Shown: positions 1 through 10,307, numbered from the stretch's first letter. The stretch is 42,859 nt of DNA from Pseudomonadota bacterium (GCA_023430065.1 JAEZCG010000254.1:1-42859); one strand, 5' to 3'. A program made the numbers and translations. The notes: generated by a model from the letters alone, not told the origin.

Positions 1-2
1 AG

Positions 3-1466
3 CGCGGATTGCAGCTGGGCAACGAGTTCCGCTATCTGTCGGAGCATTACCGGGGCGAGGCGCGCGCCGACTACCTGAACGACCGGGAGACCGAGGAGGA
101 CCGCTGGGCGCTGCTGTTTCGCCACTCGCACGCGTTTACGCCGCGCCTGAGCGGCAGCATCGATTTCCAGCGCGTGTCCGACGACACCTACTTCGTCGAC
201 TTGTCCAACCGCGTCGCCGCCACGTCCCAGACCAACCTGCCGCACGAGGCGGCCCTGCGCTACAACGGCGATTGGTGGAGCCTGTTCGGGCGCTACCAGC
301 GCTTCCAGACCCTGCAGGATCCACTGTCACCCACCACCCCGCCGTACTTCCGGGTTCCGCAGCTCGTGCTCAACGCCGCGCGCCAGAACGTGCGCGGCTT
401 CGACCTGGATTTCTTCGGCGAGCTGGTCAATTTTCAGCACGAGGACCTGAACAGCGCGGTGCGCCAGATCTACTATCCCACCGTGGAGTACCGCTTCGGC
501 GGCTCGTTCTTCCATGCCATCCCCAAGCTAGGCCTGCACTACACCGCGTACAACTACCGGGACGGCCCGCGCTCCAGCGATTCCCGCCTGCTGCCCGTCG
601 TCAGCCTGGACACGGGCATGAACTTCTCCCGGCGCGTGAGCGTCTTCGGCCGGTCGCTGGTGCAGACGCTGGAGCCGCGCCTGTACTACGTGTACATCCC
701 GTTCACCGATCAGGACGAACTGCCGCTGTTCGATACGGCGATCGCCGACTTCAACCTGGCACAGATCTTCACCGAGAACCGCTTCAGCGGCTGGGACCGG
801 ATCAATGACGCGAACCAGCTGACCGTGGCCGTGACCACACGCTTCCTGGACGCGCGCAATGGACGCGAGTGGCTGCGCGCCATTCTCGGGCAGCGTTACT
901 TCCTGAAGGAACAGGAGGTCACGCTGGGTCCGAACGACGTGCGCAACTTCGATCGCTCCGATCTGCTCGCCGGTGTGTCGGGTTCGATCACGCGCAGCCT
1001 GTGGGCCGACATCGGCCTGCAGTACAACCTGGATGAGAATGAGTCGTCGCGCCTCAATGCCGCGCTGCGCTACCGGCCGCAGCCCGGCAAGGTCCTCAAT
1101 GCCGGATACCGCTACACGCGCGATCTCCTCGAGCAGGTCGACCTCTCGGCACAGTGGCCGCTCACCCGCCGGTGGACGGGGCTGGCTCGCTGGAATTATT
1201 CCCTGCGCGACAAGACGCTCGTGGAGGCGCTCGGCGGCGTTGAGTACAATGCAGGCTGCTGGGCCGCGCGCTTCGTCGTGCACGACTTCATCACCGCGAC
1301 CGACGAGCGTTCGCGAGCGTTCTTCATCCAGCTGGAACTGTCCGGGCTGTCCAGCATCGGAACCAGCCCCATGCAGGTGCTGGGGCAAAGCATTTTCGGC
1401 TACGAGCGCAACGCGAACCGTGCCACCACCGTGAACCCCTACTACCCCGGCATGCTGGCGGAGTGA
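3..1466 (+). CDS. lptD: LPS-assembly protein LptD, C-terminal part (5' end outside window)
   Basis: LptD is the outer-membrane beta-barrel that, with LptE, inserts lipopolysaccharide into the outer leaflet. The reading frame is open from the first bases of the window, so the N-terminal periplasmic jellyroll and early barrel strands are missing; the TTG at 9 is not a real start. The visible 487 codons are rich in alternating aromatic and polar residues typical of barrel strands. The family C-terminal signature is present (FFIQLELSGLSSIG, then SIFGYE). Only one cysteine is present in the fragment, in NAGCW (codon 1257-1259), where E. coli has an adjacent cysteine pair. The stop is one base from the surA start, which fits the classic lptD-surA operon whose second product chaperones the first. 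Confidence 0.95.
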   Translation, partial: RGLQLGNEFRYLSEHYRGEARADYLNDRETEEDRWALLFRHSHAFTPRLSGSIDFQRVSDDTYFVDLSNRVAATSQTNLPHEAALRYNGDWWSLFGRYQRFQTLQDPLSPTTPPYFRVPQLVLNAARQNVRGFDLDFFGELVNFQHEDLNSAVRQIYYPTVEYRFGGSFFHAIPKLGLHYTAYNYRDGPRSSDSRLLPVVSLDTGMNFSRRVSVFGRSLVQTLEPRLYYVYIPFTDQDELPLFDTAIADFNLAQIFTENRFSGWDRINDANQLTVAVTTRFLDARNGREWLRAILGQRYFLKEQEVTLGPNDVRNFDRSDLLAGVSGSITRSLWADIGLQYNLDENESSRLNAALRYRPQPGKVLNAGYRYTRDLLEQVDLSAQWPLTRRWTGLARWNYSLRDKTLVEALGGVEYNAGCWAARFVVHDFITATDERSRAFFIQLELSGLSSIGTSPMQVLGQSIFGYERNANRATTVNPYYPGMLAE

Positions 1467-1467
1467 G

Positions 1468-2790
1468 ATGCTGCGTATTCCCGATGTCCCTCGCTTCTTC
1501 CGCGGCGCCTGTGCGTCGCTTCTGCTGACCGTCGCGCTGCCGGCATTGCCGCCGCATGCGCGCGCCCAGGAACTGCTGGATCGCGTCGTCGCCGTGGTCA
1601 ACAGCGATGTCGTGACCAGGATCGACCTGGACCGCGAACTCGACATCGCCACCCAGACCCTGCGCCGCCAGGGCACGCCGCTGCCTGCGCGAGACATCCT
1701 CGAGAGGCAGATGCTGGAACGCCTGGTCACCAAGAGCGTCCTCACGCAGTTTGCACGCCAGACCGGCATACGGGTGTCCGAGGCGGACATCGATGCGGCG
1801 GTGGAACGCATCGCAGCCGAGAACAAGATCGACGTGCCAGCCCTGCGGGCGGCGGTGGAACGCGACGGGGTCGCCTTCGAGCGCTTCCGCGAGGATCTGC
1901 GCGGGGAGATTCTCCTCGCACGGCTGCGCGACCGGGAAGTCGACAGCCGGGTCACCGTCACCGATGCCGAGATCCAGAGCTTCGTGCGCGCGCAAGAGGC
2001 GCAGCCGGAGCAGGTGGACGAATACAACCTCGCGCACATCGTGATCCAGGTGCCCGAGCGCGCGACGCCCGAGGAGCTCCAGTTGCGCCGTGCACGTGCC
2101 GAGGAGGCCTTGCGTCAGGTTCGTGCCGGTAACGACTTCCGCCAGGTGGCAGCGAGCTACTCGGATGCGCCCGATGCACTACAGGGGGGCGAAATGGGGT
2201 GGCGTGCGCCGGGGCGCCTTCCTGCCCTGTTCCTGGAGGCTGTCCGTGCCATGAAGGTGGGCGACGTGTCGGACATCGTGCGCAGTCCGGCCGGCTTCCA
2301 CATCCTCAAGCTCAACGACAAGCGCGGCAACAACACGCCGGTCATGGTGGAGCAGACGCAGGCTCGCCACATCCTCATTCGCCTGAACGAGGTGGTGTCG
2401 GAGTCCGATGCCGTGAACCGGCTGGCGGATTTGAAGGACCGCATCGAGCATGGCGCCGACTTCACCGAGCTCGCACGCCTGCATTCGGACGACACCTCGG
2501 CGGCACGTGGCGGGGATCTGGGCTGGATCTCGCCGGGCGATACGGTGCCCGAGTTCGAGCAGGCCATGCGCAGGCTCAAGCCGGGACAGGTGAGCGCGCC
2601 GTTCAAGACCGCCTTCGGCTGGCACATCGTGCAGGTGCTGGAGCGGCGTACGCAGGACATGTCGAAGGATCGCCAGAGGCTGAACGCGCGCCAGGCGATC
2701 CGCGCGCGCAAGGTGGACGAACAGTGGCAGGAGTGGGTCCGGCAGCAACGCGACAAGGCGTACGTGGAGTTGCGGCTGGAGGAGCAGTAG
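1468..2790 (+). CDS. surA: Periplasmic chaperone / peptidyl-prolyl isomerase SurA
   Basis: SurA escorts unfolded outer-membrane proteins, LptD among them, through the periplasm. The 440-residue product has a signal peptide ending near AHARA-Q (residue 33). A SurA N-terminal chaperone domain follows (about 35-175), then two parvulin domains at about 186-284 (begins EYNLAHIVIQ) and 297-393 (begins QARHILIR), then a C-terminal helix. Length and domain order match the family. The ATG at 1468 follows the lptD stop by one base, suggesting coupled translation. In many relatives pdxA lies between surA and rsmA; here rsmA follows directly. Confidence 0.97.
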   Translation: MLRIPDVPRFFRGACASLLLTVALPALPPHARAQELLDRVVAVVNSDVVTRIDLDRELDIATQTLRRQGTPLPARDILERQMLERLVTKSVLTQFARQTGIRVSEADIDAAVERIAAENKIDVPALRAAVERDGVAFERFREDLRGEILLARLRDREVDSRVTVTDAEIQSFVRAQEAQPEQVDEYNLAHIVIQVPERATPEELQLRRARAEEALRQVRAGNDFRQVAASYSDAPDALQGGEMGWRAPGRLPALFLEAVRAMKVGDVSDIVRSPAGFHILKLNDKRGNNTPVMVEQTQARHILIRLNEVVSESDAVNRLADLKDRIEHGADFTELARLHSDDTSAARGGDLGWISPGDTVPEFEQAMRRLKPGQVSAPFKTAFGWHIVQVLERRTQDMSKDRQRLNARQAIRARKVDEQWQEWVRQQRDKAYVELRLEEQ

Positions 2791-2797
2791 GATCGCC

Positions 2798-3586
2798 GTG
2801 GCGCGGCTGCCTTCCGCCGTGGGCGCGCATGTACCCCGTCGCCGCTTCGGCCAGAACTTCCTCGTCGACCGCACGGTGGTAGAACGCATCGTCGAGGCGA
2901 TCGCTCCCGCGCCGTCGGACACGATCGTGGAAATCGGCCCTGGACAGGGTGCGCTGACGCAGCCGCTGCTCCAGTGCGTCGCGCACCTGCATGCGGTGGA
3001 GATCGACCGCGACCTGGCCGCGGAACTGCGGGCACGCTTTCCCCCGGACCGGCTCACGTTGCACGAAGCCGACGCGCTGCGCTTCGATTTTCCCGCGCTG
3101 GGCAACTCGCTGCGCATCGTCGGCAACCTGCCCTACAACATCTCCTCGCCGCTGCTCTTCCGTCTTGCCGACGCGCTGGACTGCATCCGAGACTGCCACT
3201 TCATGCTGCAGCGTGAAGTGGTGGAACGCATGGCGGCTGCGCCCGGTGGCAAGACCTACGGACGGCTGTCGATCATGCTGCAGTACCGCTTCTCGGTGGA
3301 GCGGCTGTTTCGCGTCGCACCGGGATCGTTTCGTCCCGTTCCGCGGGTCGATTCCGCGGTGGTCAGGCTCACGCCGCTGCGTCCGCAGCCCATTGCCGCG
3401 CGCGACGACAACGTGTTCGCACGCGTGGTGGGCGAAGCCTTCTCCCACCGACGCAAGACCCTGCGCAATGCATTGCGCAGCATGGTCCCCGAACCGGCGT
3501 TCGCCGCAGCCGGAATCGATGCGGACTTGCGGCCGGAGATGTTGTCGGTGGCGCAGTTCGTCAGGCTGGCCGATGCGATCGCATGA
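2798..3586 (+). CDS. rsmA: 16S rRNA dimethyladenosine transferase RsmA (KsgA)
   Basis: RsmA uses S-adenosylmethionine to dimethylate two adjacent adenines near the 3' end of 16S rRNA, a late check on small-subunit assembly. The 262-residue protein shows the N-terminal RRFGQNFL motif, the SAM-binding IVEIGPGQGALT segment (about 45-56) and the catalytic NLPYNIS motif (about 109-115). I place the start at the GTG at 2798: it follows the surA stop by seven bases, a GGAG-like sequence lies upstream, and no ATG fits the conserved N-terminus. The TGA stop (3584-3586) directly abuts the stop codon of the opposing gloA gene. Confidence 0.96.
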   Translation: MARLPSAVGAHVPRRRFGQNFLVDRTVVERIVEAIAPAPSDTIVEIGPGQGALTQPLLQCVAHLHAVEIDRDLAAELRARFPPDRLTLHEADALRFDFPALGNSLRIVGNLPYNISSPLLFRLADALDCIRDCHFMLQREVVERMAAAPGGKTYGRLSIMLQYRFSVERLFRVAPGSFRPVPRVDSAVVRLTPLRPQPIAARDDNVFARVVGEAFSHRRKTLRNALRSMVPEPAFAAAGIDADLRPEMLSVAQFVRLADAIA

Positions 3587-3976
3587 TCACGCGGCCTTGC
3601 GCTGGATGAACTCGATCTTGTAGCCGTCCGGATCTTCGACGAAGGCGATCACGGTGGTGCCGTGCTTCATGGGACCGGCTTCGCGCGTGACCCTTCCGCC
3701 GAGGCGCTTGACGTCCTCGCACGCCTGATAGGCGTCATCCACTTCGATCGCGATGTGACCGTAGGCGTTGCCCAGTTCGTACTTCTCGACGCCCCAGTTG
3801 TGGGTCAGTTCCAGCACCGTCGTCTCGCTCTCCTCGCCGTAGCCGACGAACGCGAGCGTGAACTTGCCCTCCGGATAGTCCTTGCGGCGTAGCAGGCGCA
3901 TGCCCAGCACGTCCGTGTAGAACTTGAGCGACCTTTCGAGGTCGCCTACCCGTAGCATGGTATGGAGAATCCGCAT
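3587..3976 (-). CDS. gloA: Lactoylglutathione lyase (glyoxalase I)
   Basis: Glyoxalase I isomerises the hemithioacetal of methylglyoxal and glutathione to lactoylglutathione, detoxifying a glycolytic by-product. The 129-residue product resembles E. coli GloA along its whole length and keeps the four metal ligands at the expected positions (His5, Glu56, His74, Glu122); the short length is that of the nickel-type bacterial enzyme. I chose the ATG at 3976 over an in-frame start 21 bases upstream because a near-perfect GGGAGG ribosome site lies just before it and the family begins [10 protein letters not shown]. It sits 17 bases downstream of the rubredoxin gene and is probably co-transcribed with it. 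Confidence 0.96.
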   Translation of the reverse strand: MRILHTMLRVGDLERSLKFYTDVLGMRLLRRKDYPEGKFTLAFVGYGEESETTVLELTHNWGVEKYELGNAYGHIAIEVDDAYQACEDVKRLGGRVTREAGPMKHGTTVIAFVEDPDGYKIEFIQRKAA

Positions 3977-3993
3977 ATAACCTCCCTGCTCGA

Positions 3994-4182
3994 TCACACC
4001 TCAACCAACTCGAAGTCCTCCTTGCGCGCACCGCACTCGGGGCAGACCCAGTTGACCGGGACATCCTCCCAGCGGGTCCCGGCTGCGATGCCTTCCTCGG
4101 GCAAGCCAGCGGATTCGTCATAGATGAATCCGCAGATGAGGCACATGAACGTTCGATAGGCGCGCGCGTCTTCCTGAGGCAT
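3994..4182 (-). CDS. Rubredoxin
   Basis: This is a small one-iron electron carrier of 62 residues. Two CxxC knuckles (CLIC at 14-17 and CPEC at 47-50) bind the iron, and the core YDE...G.ED.P..W.CPECGA pattern is fully conserved. The start at 4182 has little Shine-Dalgarno support; the ATG at residue 13 would leave the first knuckle almost at the N-terminus, so the longer form is preferred. The gene is divergent from thiD, a pairing I recall as common in Beta- and Gammaproteobacteria. Its redox partner cannot be inferred from the window. Confidence 0.92.
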   Translation of the reverse strand: MPQEDARAYRTFMCLICGFIYDESAGLPEEGIAAGTRWEDVPVNWVCPECGARKEDFELVEV

Positions 4183-4221
4183 TTGCGTGGGTGTCGGGGT
4201 GGGTGAGGTGATGGGTTGGAG

Positions 4222-4236
4222 TAGAATCGAATTCTA
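4222..4236. promoter_or_regulatory. Palindromic candidate -10 region between rubredoxin and thiD
   Basis: TAGAAT-CGA-ATTCTA is a perfect inverted repeat with 6-base arms, placing a TAGAAT hexamer on each strand in the 84-base divergent gap. Each copy could act as a -10 element, one toward thiD and one toward rubredoxin. No good -35 box is seen at 16-18 bases on either strand, so the assignment is tentative; a regulator site is the alternative. Confidence 0.4.
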
Positions 4237-4266
4237 ACAAACTCCCTCCGCTCTCCCTCCAACCGC

Positions 4267-5097
4267 ATGTCCGACGCGCCTCCCATCGTCCTCACGTTTG
4301 CCGCCACCGATCCCAGCGGCGGCGCAGGCTTGCAGGCGGACATCCTCACGCTGTCGAGCCTTGGCTGTCATCCGCTTTCGGTGGTGACCGGCGTGACGGT
4401 TCAGGACACGGTCGGCGTCGAGGACATACTCGCGCTCGATGCGGAGTGGGTGGCGGACCAGGCGCGTTGCGTCCTCGAGGACATGCCAGTCAGCGTGTTC
4501 AAGGTCGGTCTGCTCGGCAGCGTGGAGACCATCGCGGTCATCGCCGAGATCTTGTCGGATTATCCCGAGGTGCCGCTGGTGCTCGATCCGGTCCTTACCT
4601 CGGGGCGCGGCGACGAGCTTGCCAGCGAGGACATGATTCTCGCGATGCGCGAACTGCTCGTGCCGCAGGCGACGATGCTCACGCCGAACAGCCTGGAGGC
4701 ACGCCGGCTCGCGCAGGAGGAGTCGGACGAGAACGAGTATCCCTCGCTGGACGAATGTGCGCGCCGGTTGCTTGCGCTCGGCAGCGAGTACGTGCTCATC
4801 ACCGGCACGCACGAGAACACCGCGGAGGTGCGCAACAGCCTGTACGGACGCGAGGGTCTGCTACGCACCGACAACTGGCAGCGCTTGCCGGGCAGCTATC
4901 ATGGCTCGGGTTGCACCCTTGCCTCTGCGCTGGCGGCGATGCTGGCCAATGGATTGGACCCCGCCGAGGCGGCACGCGATGCGCAGGAGTACACGTGGCA
5001 GGCGTTGAGCCTCGCCTACCGGCCGGGCATGGGGCAGCACATCCCCGATCGCCTGTTCTGGGCGCGTGACGACGAGGAAGATGGCGAACAGGATTAG
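4267..5097 (+). CDS. thiD: Hydroxymethylpyrimidine/phosphomethylpyrimidine kinase ThiD
   Basis: ThiD phosphorylates hydroxymethylpyrimidine twice to give HMP-diphosphate for thiamine synthesis. The 276-residue ribokinase-fold protein shows the N-terminal substrate-binding segment FAATDPSGGAGLQAD, the conserved VTGVTVQDT region, and the C-terminal anion hole GSGCTLASAL with its cysteine at residue 216. The start is ATG 4267, with only a weak ribosome site. Its 3' end overlaps thiE by 17 bases, so the two thiamine enzymes that feed one coupling reaction are probably made together. Confidence 0.96.
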   Translation: MSDAPPIVLTFAATDPSGGAGLQADILTLSSLGCHPLSVVTGVTVQDTVGVEDILALDAEWVADQARCVLEDMPVSVFKVGLLGSVETIAVIAEILSDYPEVPLVLDPVLTSGRGDELASEDMILAMRELLVPQATMLTPNSLEARRLAQEESDENEYPSLDECARRLLALGSEYVLITGTHENTAEVRNSLYGREGLLRTDNWQRLPGSYHGSGCTLASALAAMLANGLDPAEAARDAQEYTWQALSLAYRPGMGQHIPDRLFWARDDEEDGEQD

Positions 5098-5740
5098 CGG
5101 GCTGTACGGTGTCACGCCGGAAACGAGCGACGACGCATGGCTGTGCGAGCGCGTTGAGCAGGCGTTGCACGGCGGCATGGCGCTGCTGCAGTACCGTACG
5201 AAGCAGGCTGATCGCGCGCTGCGCCTGCGCCAGTCGCGTGCCCTGTTGGCGTTGTGCAGGCGTCGGTGTGTCCCGCTGCTGATCAACGACGATGTGGAGC
5301 TTGCGCTCGCCATCGGCGCCGACGGGGTGCACCTCGGGCGTGACGATGCGGCGCCCGCGCACGCACGCTCGGTGCTCGGTGCGCACGCCATCGTCGGCGT
5401 GTCCTGTTACGCGGATCTCGACCGCATCGAGCTGGCGCGCGGCGCGCGCGCGGACTACGTCGCCTTCGGCAGCTTCTTTCCCTCGCGCGTCAAACCCCAT
5501 GCAGTGCCTGCGCCGCTGGATCTGCTGCATCGAGCGCGCGCGCGCTGGGAGCTGCCGCTGGTGGCCATCGGCGGCATCACGCCGCAGAATGCGCGAGCCG
5601 TCGCGGCGCACGGTGCGGACGCGGTGGCGGTGATCAGCGCCCTGTTCGACGTTGCCGACTCGTGCGCGGCGGCGCGGGCCTTCGCCGCCTGTTTCGAACG
5701 CAGCACTTCAGCCGAAGCCATCCCCCATGACATCACGTAA
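5081..5740 (+). CDS. thiE: Thiamine-phosphate synthase ThiE
   Basis: ThiE joins HMP-diphosphate (from ThiD) with the thiazole phosphate to form thiamine phosphate. The 219-residue TIM-barrel protein has QYR near residue 37, the NDDVELA...DGVHLGRDD block (69-89) that binds the diphosphate and Mg2+, [11 protein letters not shown] (129-139) and the C-terminal phosphate-binding IGGIT (163-167). I use the ATG at 5081, which lies behind a GAGGAA sequence within the end of thiD. A GTG at 5066 is the alternative and would add five residues. It overlaps the downstream hemL by 14 bases. Confidence 0.95.
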   Translation: MANRISGLYGVTPETSDDAWLCERVEQALHGGMALLQYRTKQADRALRLRQSRALLALCRRRCVPLLINDDVELALAIGADGVHLGRDDAAPAHARSVLGAHAIVGVSCYADLDRIELARGARADYVAFGSFFPSRVKPHAVPAPLDLLHRARARWELPLVAIGGITPQNARAVAAHGADAVAVISALFDVADSCAAARAFAACFERSTSAEAIPHDIT

Positions 5741-7007
5741 CCAGACGCTGTTCGAACTCTCCCAGCAGGTCATTCCCGGCGGCGTCAACTCGCCGGTGCG
5801 TGCGTTCCGCTCGGTCGGTGGAACGCCGGTCTTCTTCCAGCGTGCGCAAGGCGCGTACTTCTGGGATGCGGACGGCAAGCGCTACATCGATTACGTGGGC
5901 TCCTGGGGTCCGATGCTGCTGGGTCACGCACACCCCGCCGTGGTGGACGCCGTGCAGAAGGCGGCGGCGGACGGCCTGAGTTTCGGAGCACCCACCGAGG
6001 CAGAGTACGAACTGGCGCGCGAACTCACGCGCCTGCTTCCGTCGCTGGAGCTGGTGCGCCTGGTCAGCTCGGGCACCGAGGCGACGATGAGTGCGATCCG
6101 GCTGGCGCGCGGGTTCACCGGGCGCAACAGGATCGTCAAGTTCGAGGGGTGCTACCACGGACACGCCGACTCGCTGCTGGTCAAGGCAGGGTCGGGCGCA
6201 TTGACGTTCGGGGTGCCGAGCTCGGCGGGTGTGCCGGCGGATGTCACTGCACACACCCTGGTTCTCGATTTCAACGACCTGCCGGGGGTGGAGCGCGCCT
6301 TCGCGCAGCAGGGCCACGACATCGCGGGGGTGATCGTCGAGCCGGTGGCCGGCAACATGAACCTCGTCGCGCCCGCCCCGGGCTTCCTGCAGGGGCTGCG
6401 CGAGCTGTGCACCCGCCATGGTGCGGTGCTCATCTTCGACGAGGTGATGACCGGCTTTCGGGTAGGTCCGCGCGGCGCTCAAGGTCTGTACGGCATTCGA
6501 CCCGACCTTACCACGCTCGGCAAGATCGTGGGAGGCGGCATGCCGCTCGGCGCGTTCGGGGGCAGGCGCGACATCATGGAGTGCATCGCGCCGCTCGGGC
6601 CGGTCTATCAAGCCGGCACCCTGTCCGGCAACCCCGTCGCCGTCGCGGCCGGACGCGCCACGCTCGCATTGCTGCAGGCGCCGGGTTTCTATGACGCGCT
6701 CGGACGCGCGACGCAGACGCTGGTCGAGGGCCTGCAGGACAGGGCGCGCGCGGCCGGACGGGCATTCAGCGCGCAGGCCGTGGGCGGCATGTTCGGGCTG
6801 TACTTCAGCGAGAAGGCACCGACCAGCTATGCGCAGGTGATGGGGAGCGACCGCGAGGCCTTCAATCGCTTCTTCCATGCGATGCTGGAGGACGGCGTGT
6901 ATCTGGCGCCGTCCGCGTTCGAGGCGGGATTCGTATCCGCCGCCCACAGTGCGCAGGACATCGCCGACACCGTCGAGGCAGCCGGTCGCGCGTTCGGCCG
7001 GCGCTGA
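5727..7007 (+). CDS. hemL: Glutamate-1-semialdehyde 2,1-aminomutase
   Basis: HemL converts glutamate-1-semialdehyde to 5-aminolaevulinate, completing the C5 route to tetrapyrroles; HemB, encoded nearby, uses the product. The 426-residue class III aminotransferase carries [12 protein letters not shown] at the N-terminus, the gating-loop region [17 protein letters not shown] (about 141-157), DEVMTGFR (238-245) and the PLP lysine in [11 protein letters not shown] (Lys266). The ATG at 5727 matches the family N-terminus; the frame is open further upstream only because it overlaps thiE. The 3' end converges on the cytochrome gene with a 3-base gap. Confidence 0.97.
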   Translation: MTSRNQTLFELSQQVIPGGVNSPVRAFRSVGGTPVFFQRAQGAYFWDADGKRYIDYVGSWGPMLLGHAHPAVVDAVQKAAADGLSFGAPTEAEYELARELTRLLPSLELVRLVSSGTEATMSAIRLARGFTGRNRIVKFEGCYHGHADSLLVKAGSGALTFGVPSSAGVPADVTAHTLVLDFNDLPGVERAFAQQGHDIAGVIVEPVAGNMNLVAPAPGFLQGLRELCTRHGAVLIFDEVMTGFRVGPRGAQGLYGIRPDLTTLGKIVGGGMPLGAFGGRRDIMECIAPLGPVYQAGTLSGNPVAVAAGRATLALLQAPGFYDALGRATQTLVEGLQDRARAAGRAFSAQAVGGMFGLYFSEKAPTSYAQVMGSDREAFNRFFHAMLEDGVYLAPSAFEAGFVSAAHSAQDIADTVEAAGRAFGRR

Positions 7008-7010
7008 GGG

Positions 7011-7625
7011 CTACTTGAGTCCCTGCACGTACTCTGCGACGGCGGCGATATCCGCGTCGGTCATGCGTGCCGTCACGGCGCGCATCATGGCATTCTCGTC
7101 GTTCGCCCGTTCACCGGCCCGAAAGGCCTTGAGCTGGGTAATCGTGTACTCGGCATGCTGACCCTTGAGCCGCGGATACTGCGCGGGTATCCCGGCTCCG
7201 CTTGGAGAGTGGCAGCCTGCACAGGCGGCGATTTCCCTCTTGGCATCGCCCCCGCGATAGAGGCGCTGGCCTGCGATCGCCAGCTTGGCGTCGCGCGCAC
7301 CGCCTTGACGCGGCTTCTGCGCCGCGTAGTAGCCAGCGACGTCGAGCATGTCCTGGTCGGACAGGCTGGCCGCAATGCCGTTCATGATCGCGTTCGGGCG
7401 CGCGCCGGACTTGTAGTGGCGGAGTTGCTTGACGAGGTATTCGGGGTGCTGGGCCGCGAGGTTCGGGTAGGACGGAATGGGACTGTTGCCGTCGGTGCCG
7501 TGGCACGCTGCGCACACACCCGCGGCGATGGTCTGTCCTTTCGCCGGATCGGCCTTGACGCCTTGCGCGAGCGCGGGCGTCGACAGCGCAGTCACGAGCA
7601 GCATGCTTGCGCGCAGATAACTCAT
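7011..7625 (-). CDS. Periplasmic di-haem cytochrome c4
   Basis: A 204-residue exported cytochrome with two haem-binding CxxCH sites, CAACH (38-42) and CAGCH (135-139), in two homologous halves. Methionines near 81 and 181 are likely axial ligands. The signal peptide ends at ALA-Q (residue 20). The duplicated single-domain layout is that of cytochrome c4, a periplasmic electron shuttle to terminal oxidases. The start has a good AGGAG site six bases upstream. It is divergent from engB across 74 bases, an arrangement familiar in Betaproteobacteria. Confidence 0.94.
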   Translation of the reverse strand: MSYLRASMLLVTALSTPALAQGVKADPAKGQTIAAGVCAACHGTDGNSPIPSYPNLAAQHPEYLVKQLRHYKSGARPNAIMNGIAASLSDQDMLDVAGYYAAQKPRQGGARDAKLAIAGQRLYRGGDAKREIAACAGCHSPSGAGIPAQYPRLKGQHAEYTITQLKAFRAGERANDENAMMRAVTARMTDADIAAVAEYVQGLK

Positions 7626-7699
7626 CTTCGCTCCTGTCTTGGATCCGGGTGGTCCGGTTGCACGGCGCGCATTCTAACTTACTTGCCTTTCCAGAGGCC

Positions 7700-8350
7700 A
7701 TGACGAACGAAGGGTTGCTGCAGGGGGCGCAGTTCGAGTTGGGCGCTGCGCGTCTCTCCCAGCTGCCTGCGGACGTCCGCGCAGAGGTGGCGTTCGCCGG
7801 ACGGTCGAATGCCGGCAAGTCGAGCGCGATCAATGCGCTGACCGGCCGCAAGCAGCTGGCTTTCGTGAGCAAGACCCCGGGCCGGACGCAGCAGATCAAC
7901 TACTACCGTGTCCTGCCCGGACGCTACCTGGTGGATCTGCCAGGGTATGGATTCGCACGCGTACCGGCTTCGGTACAGCGCGCCTGGCAGCAGATGCTCG
8001 GCCGCTATCTCCAGCAGCGCCTGCCGCTGCGCGCCCTGGTGATCATCATGGACGCGCGGCACCCGTTGACCGATCTGGACGAGCAGATGCTCGGCTGGTT
8101 CGGGCAGACCGGCAAGCCCGTCCTGATCCTGCTGACGAAGGCGGACAAGCTCAGTCGGCAGGCGCAGACGCGTACGCTGCGGGACGTGACGCAATCCGTC
8201 GAGGCCCGATTTGCGAATTGCGCCGTCCAGCTGTTCTCCAGCGTGACGCGGCTTGGCGTCCACGAGGCGCGCCGGTTCATTCTGGCGAAGCTGTTCGAGG
8301 AGTCGACAGCGGTGGACGCAGGCGCGGTCGAGGACTCGGGCGCAGCGTAG
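7700..8350 (+). CDS. engB: Ribosome-biogenesis GTPase EngB (YihA/YsxC)
   Basis: EngB is a small essential GTPase acting in assembly of the large ribosomal subunit. The 216-residue product shows all G motifs: G1 GRSNAGKSS (34-42), the switch region around TPGRTQ (59-64), G3 DLPGYG (79-84), G4 TKADK (146-150) and a late SSVT-type G5. The frame is open upstream to 7607, but the ATG at 7700 begins the conserved region and has AGAGG close by. Its 3' end is only about 13 bases from the 3' end of a convergent candidate sRNA, the arrangement known for E. coli spf and yihA. Confidence 0.96.
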   Translation: MTNEGLLQGAQFELGAARLSQLPADVRAEVAFAGRSNAGKSSAINALTGRKQLAFVSKTPGRTQQINYYRVLPGRYLVDLPGYGFARVPASVQRAWQQMLGRYLQQRLPLRALVIIMDARHPLTDLDEQMLGWFGQTGKPVLILLTKADKLSRQAQTRTLRDVTQSVEARFANCAVQLFSSVTRLGVHEARRFILAKLFEESTAVDAGAVEDSGAA

Positions 8351-9547
<1,197 letters not shown>

Positions 9548-9572
9548 CGGCCGTTTCCGGCTTCCGCCGAAT

Positions 9573-10307
9573 TCAACCGAGTTTGGCGCGGCGCTGCTGT
9601 TCCAGGAGGATGATGTAGCGCTGTACCATCGCCTCCTGGTGCGGCGTGATGGACAGGAACTGGCAGCCGGTTCTCCGGCTCTGCGTGCCGTTCTTGAGCA
9701 TGACCAGATAGGTGTTGCGCACGCGAAGATCGATGCGCAAGACGCCGAACTTCCCCAGCGCAATCCCGCAGCGCTCGAAGACGGTTCCCAGTGCAGGGGG
9801 TTCCTCGCCGAACTCGCCGGCCAGGCAGATGCCGCCAAGGCCGATGTCCGACAACGGCATATTGCGCACGTCGTTCTCACCGACGGTGATGGAACAGGTC
9901 ACGGGGTCGAGAATCGGCGTCGGCATGCGATAGAACTCACGCCGCTGCATCTTGTATAGGCTGCGCGGAATGGTGAGTCGCAGCGCGGGGCGCCCCTGGA
10001 ACAGCGCCTTCTCCACCTTGTGGGCCTGGAACTGCACGCGCACCCCTTCGTCGTTGCTGACGAAACGCACCGGCGAGCTGTCGATGAGCCGTTGGTTCAG
10101 GGCCTGGTTGGCGCTGGCATCCAGGGTGACCGTCTGCGCCTGAACGTCGACATCGAGCACGGCGGTCACGGCAAACTCTTTGGTGCCCGAGACGTGCGCG
10201 GTGACCACGGCCTTGTTCCTGGCGAGCCCGCGCAGCACATAGGCAACCTCGACATCCGAGTCGACCCGGTAGCGCGCATCGTCGAGGTCGGCCGAGCTGT
10301 CGTCCAT
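9573..10307 (-). CDS. YcgR-like PilZ-domain protein (cyclic-di-GMP receptor)
   Basis: The 244-residue product has an N-terminal YcgR-type beta domain (about 12-115) and a C-terminal PilZ domain (about 120-238). The PilZ cyclic-di-GMP signature is present: the RxxxR motif inside QRREFYR (121-127), and a DxGxxG form (DIGLGG, 154-159) of the usual D/NxSxxG. YcgR proteins brake flagella or otherwise pass the c-di-GMP signal to motility machinery; no flagellar gene is nearby, but the pil operon starts 3 kb away. The start at 10307 is chosen because homology begins there, although the frame stays open upstream. It is probably the last gene of the mrcA operon. Confidence 0.85.
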   Translation of the reverse strand: MDDSSADLDDARYRVDSDVEVAYVLRGLARNKAVVTAHVSGTKEFAVTAVLDVDVQAQTVTLDASANQALNQRLIDSSPVRFVSNDEGVRVQFQAHKVEKALFQGRPALRLTIPRSLYKMQRREFYRMPTPILDPVTCSITVGENDVRNMPLSDIGLGGICLAGEFGEEPPALGTVFERCGIALGKFGVLRIDLRVRNTYLVMLKNGTQSRRTGCQFLSITPHQEAMVQRYIILLEQQRRAKLG

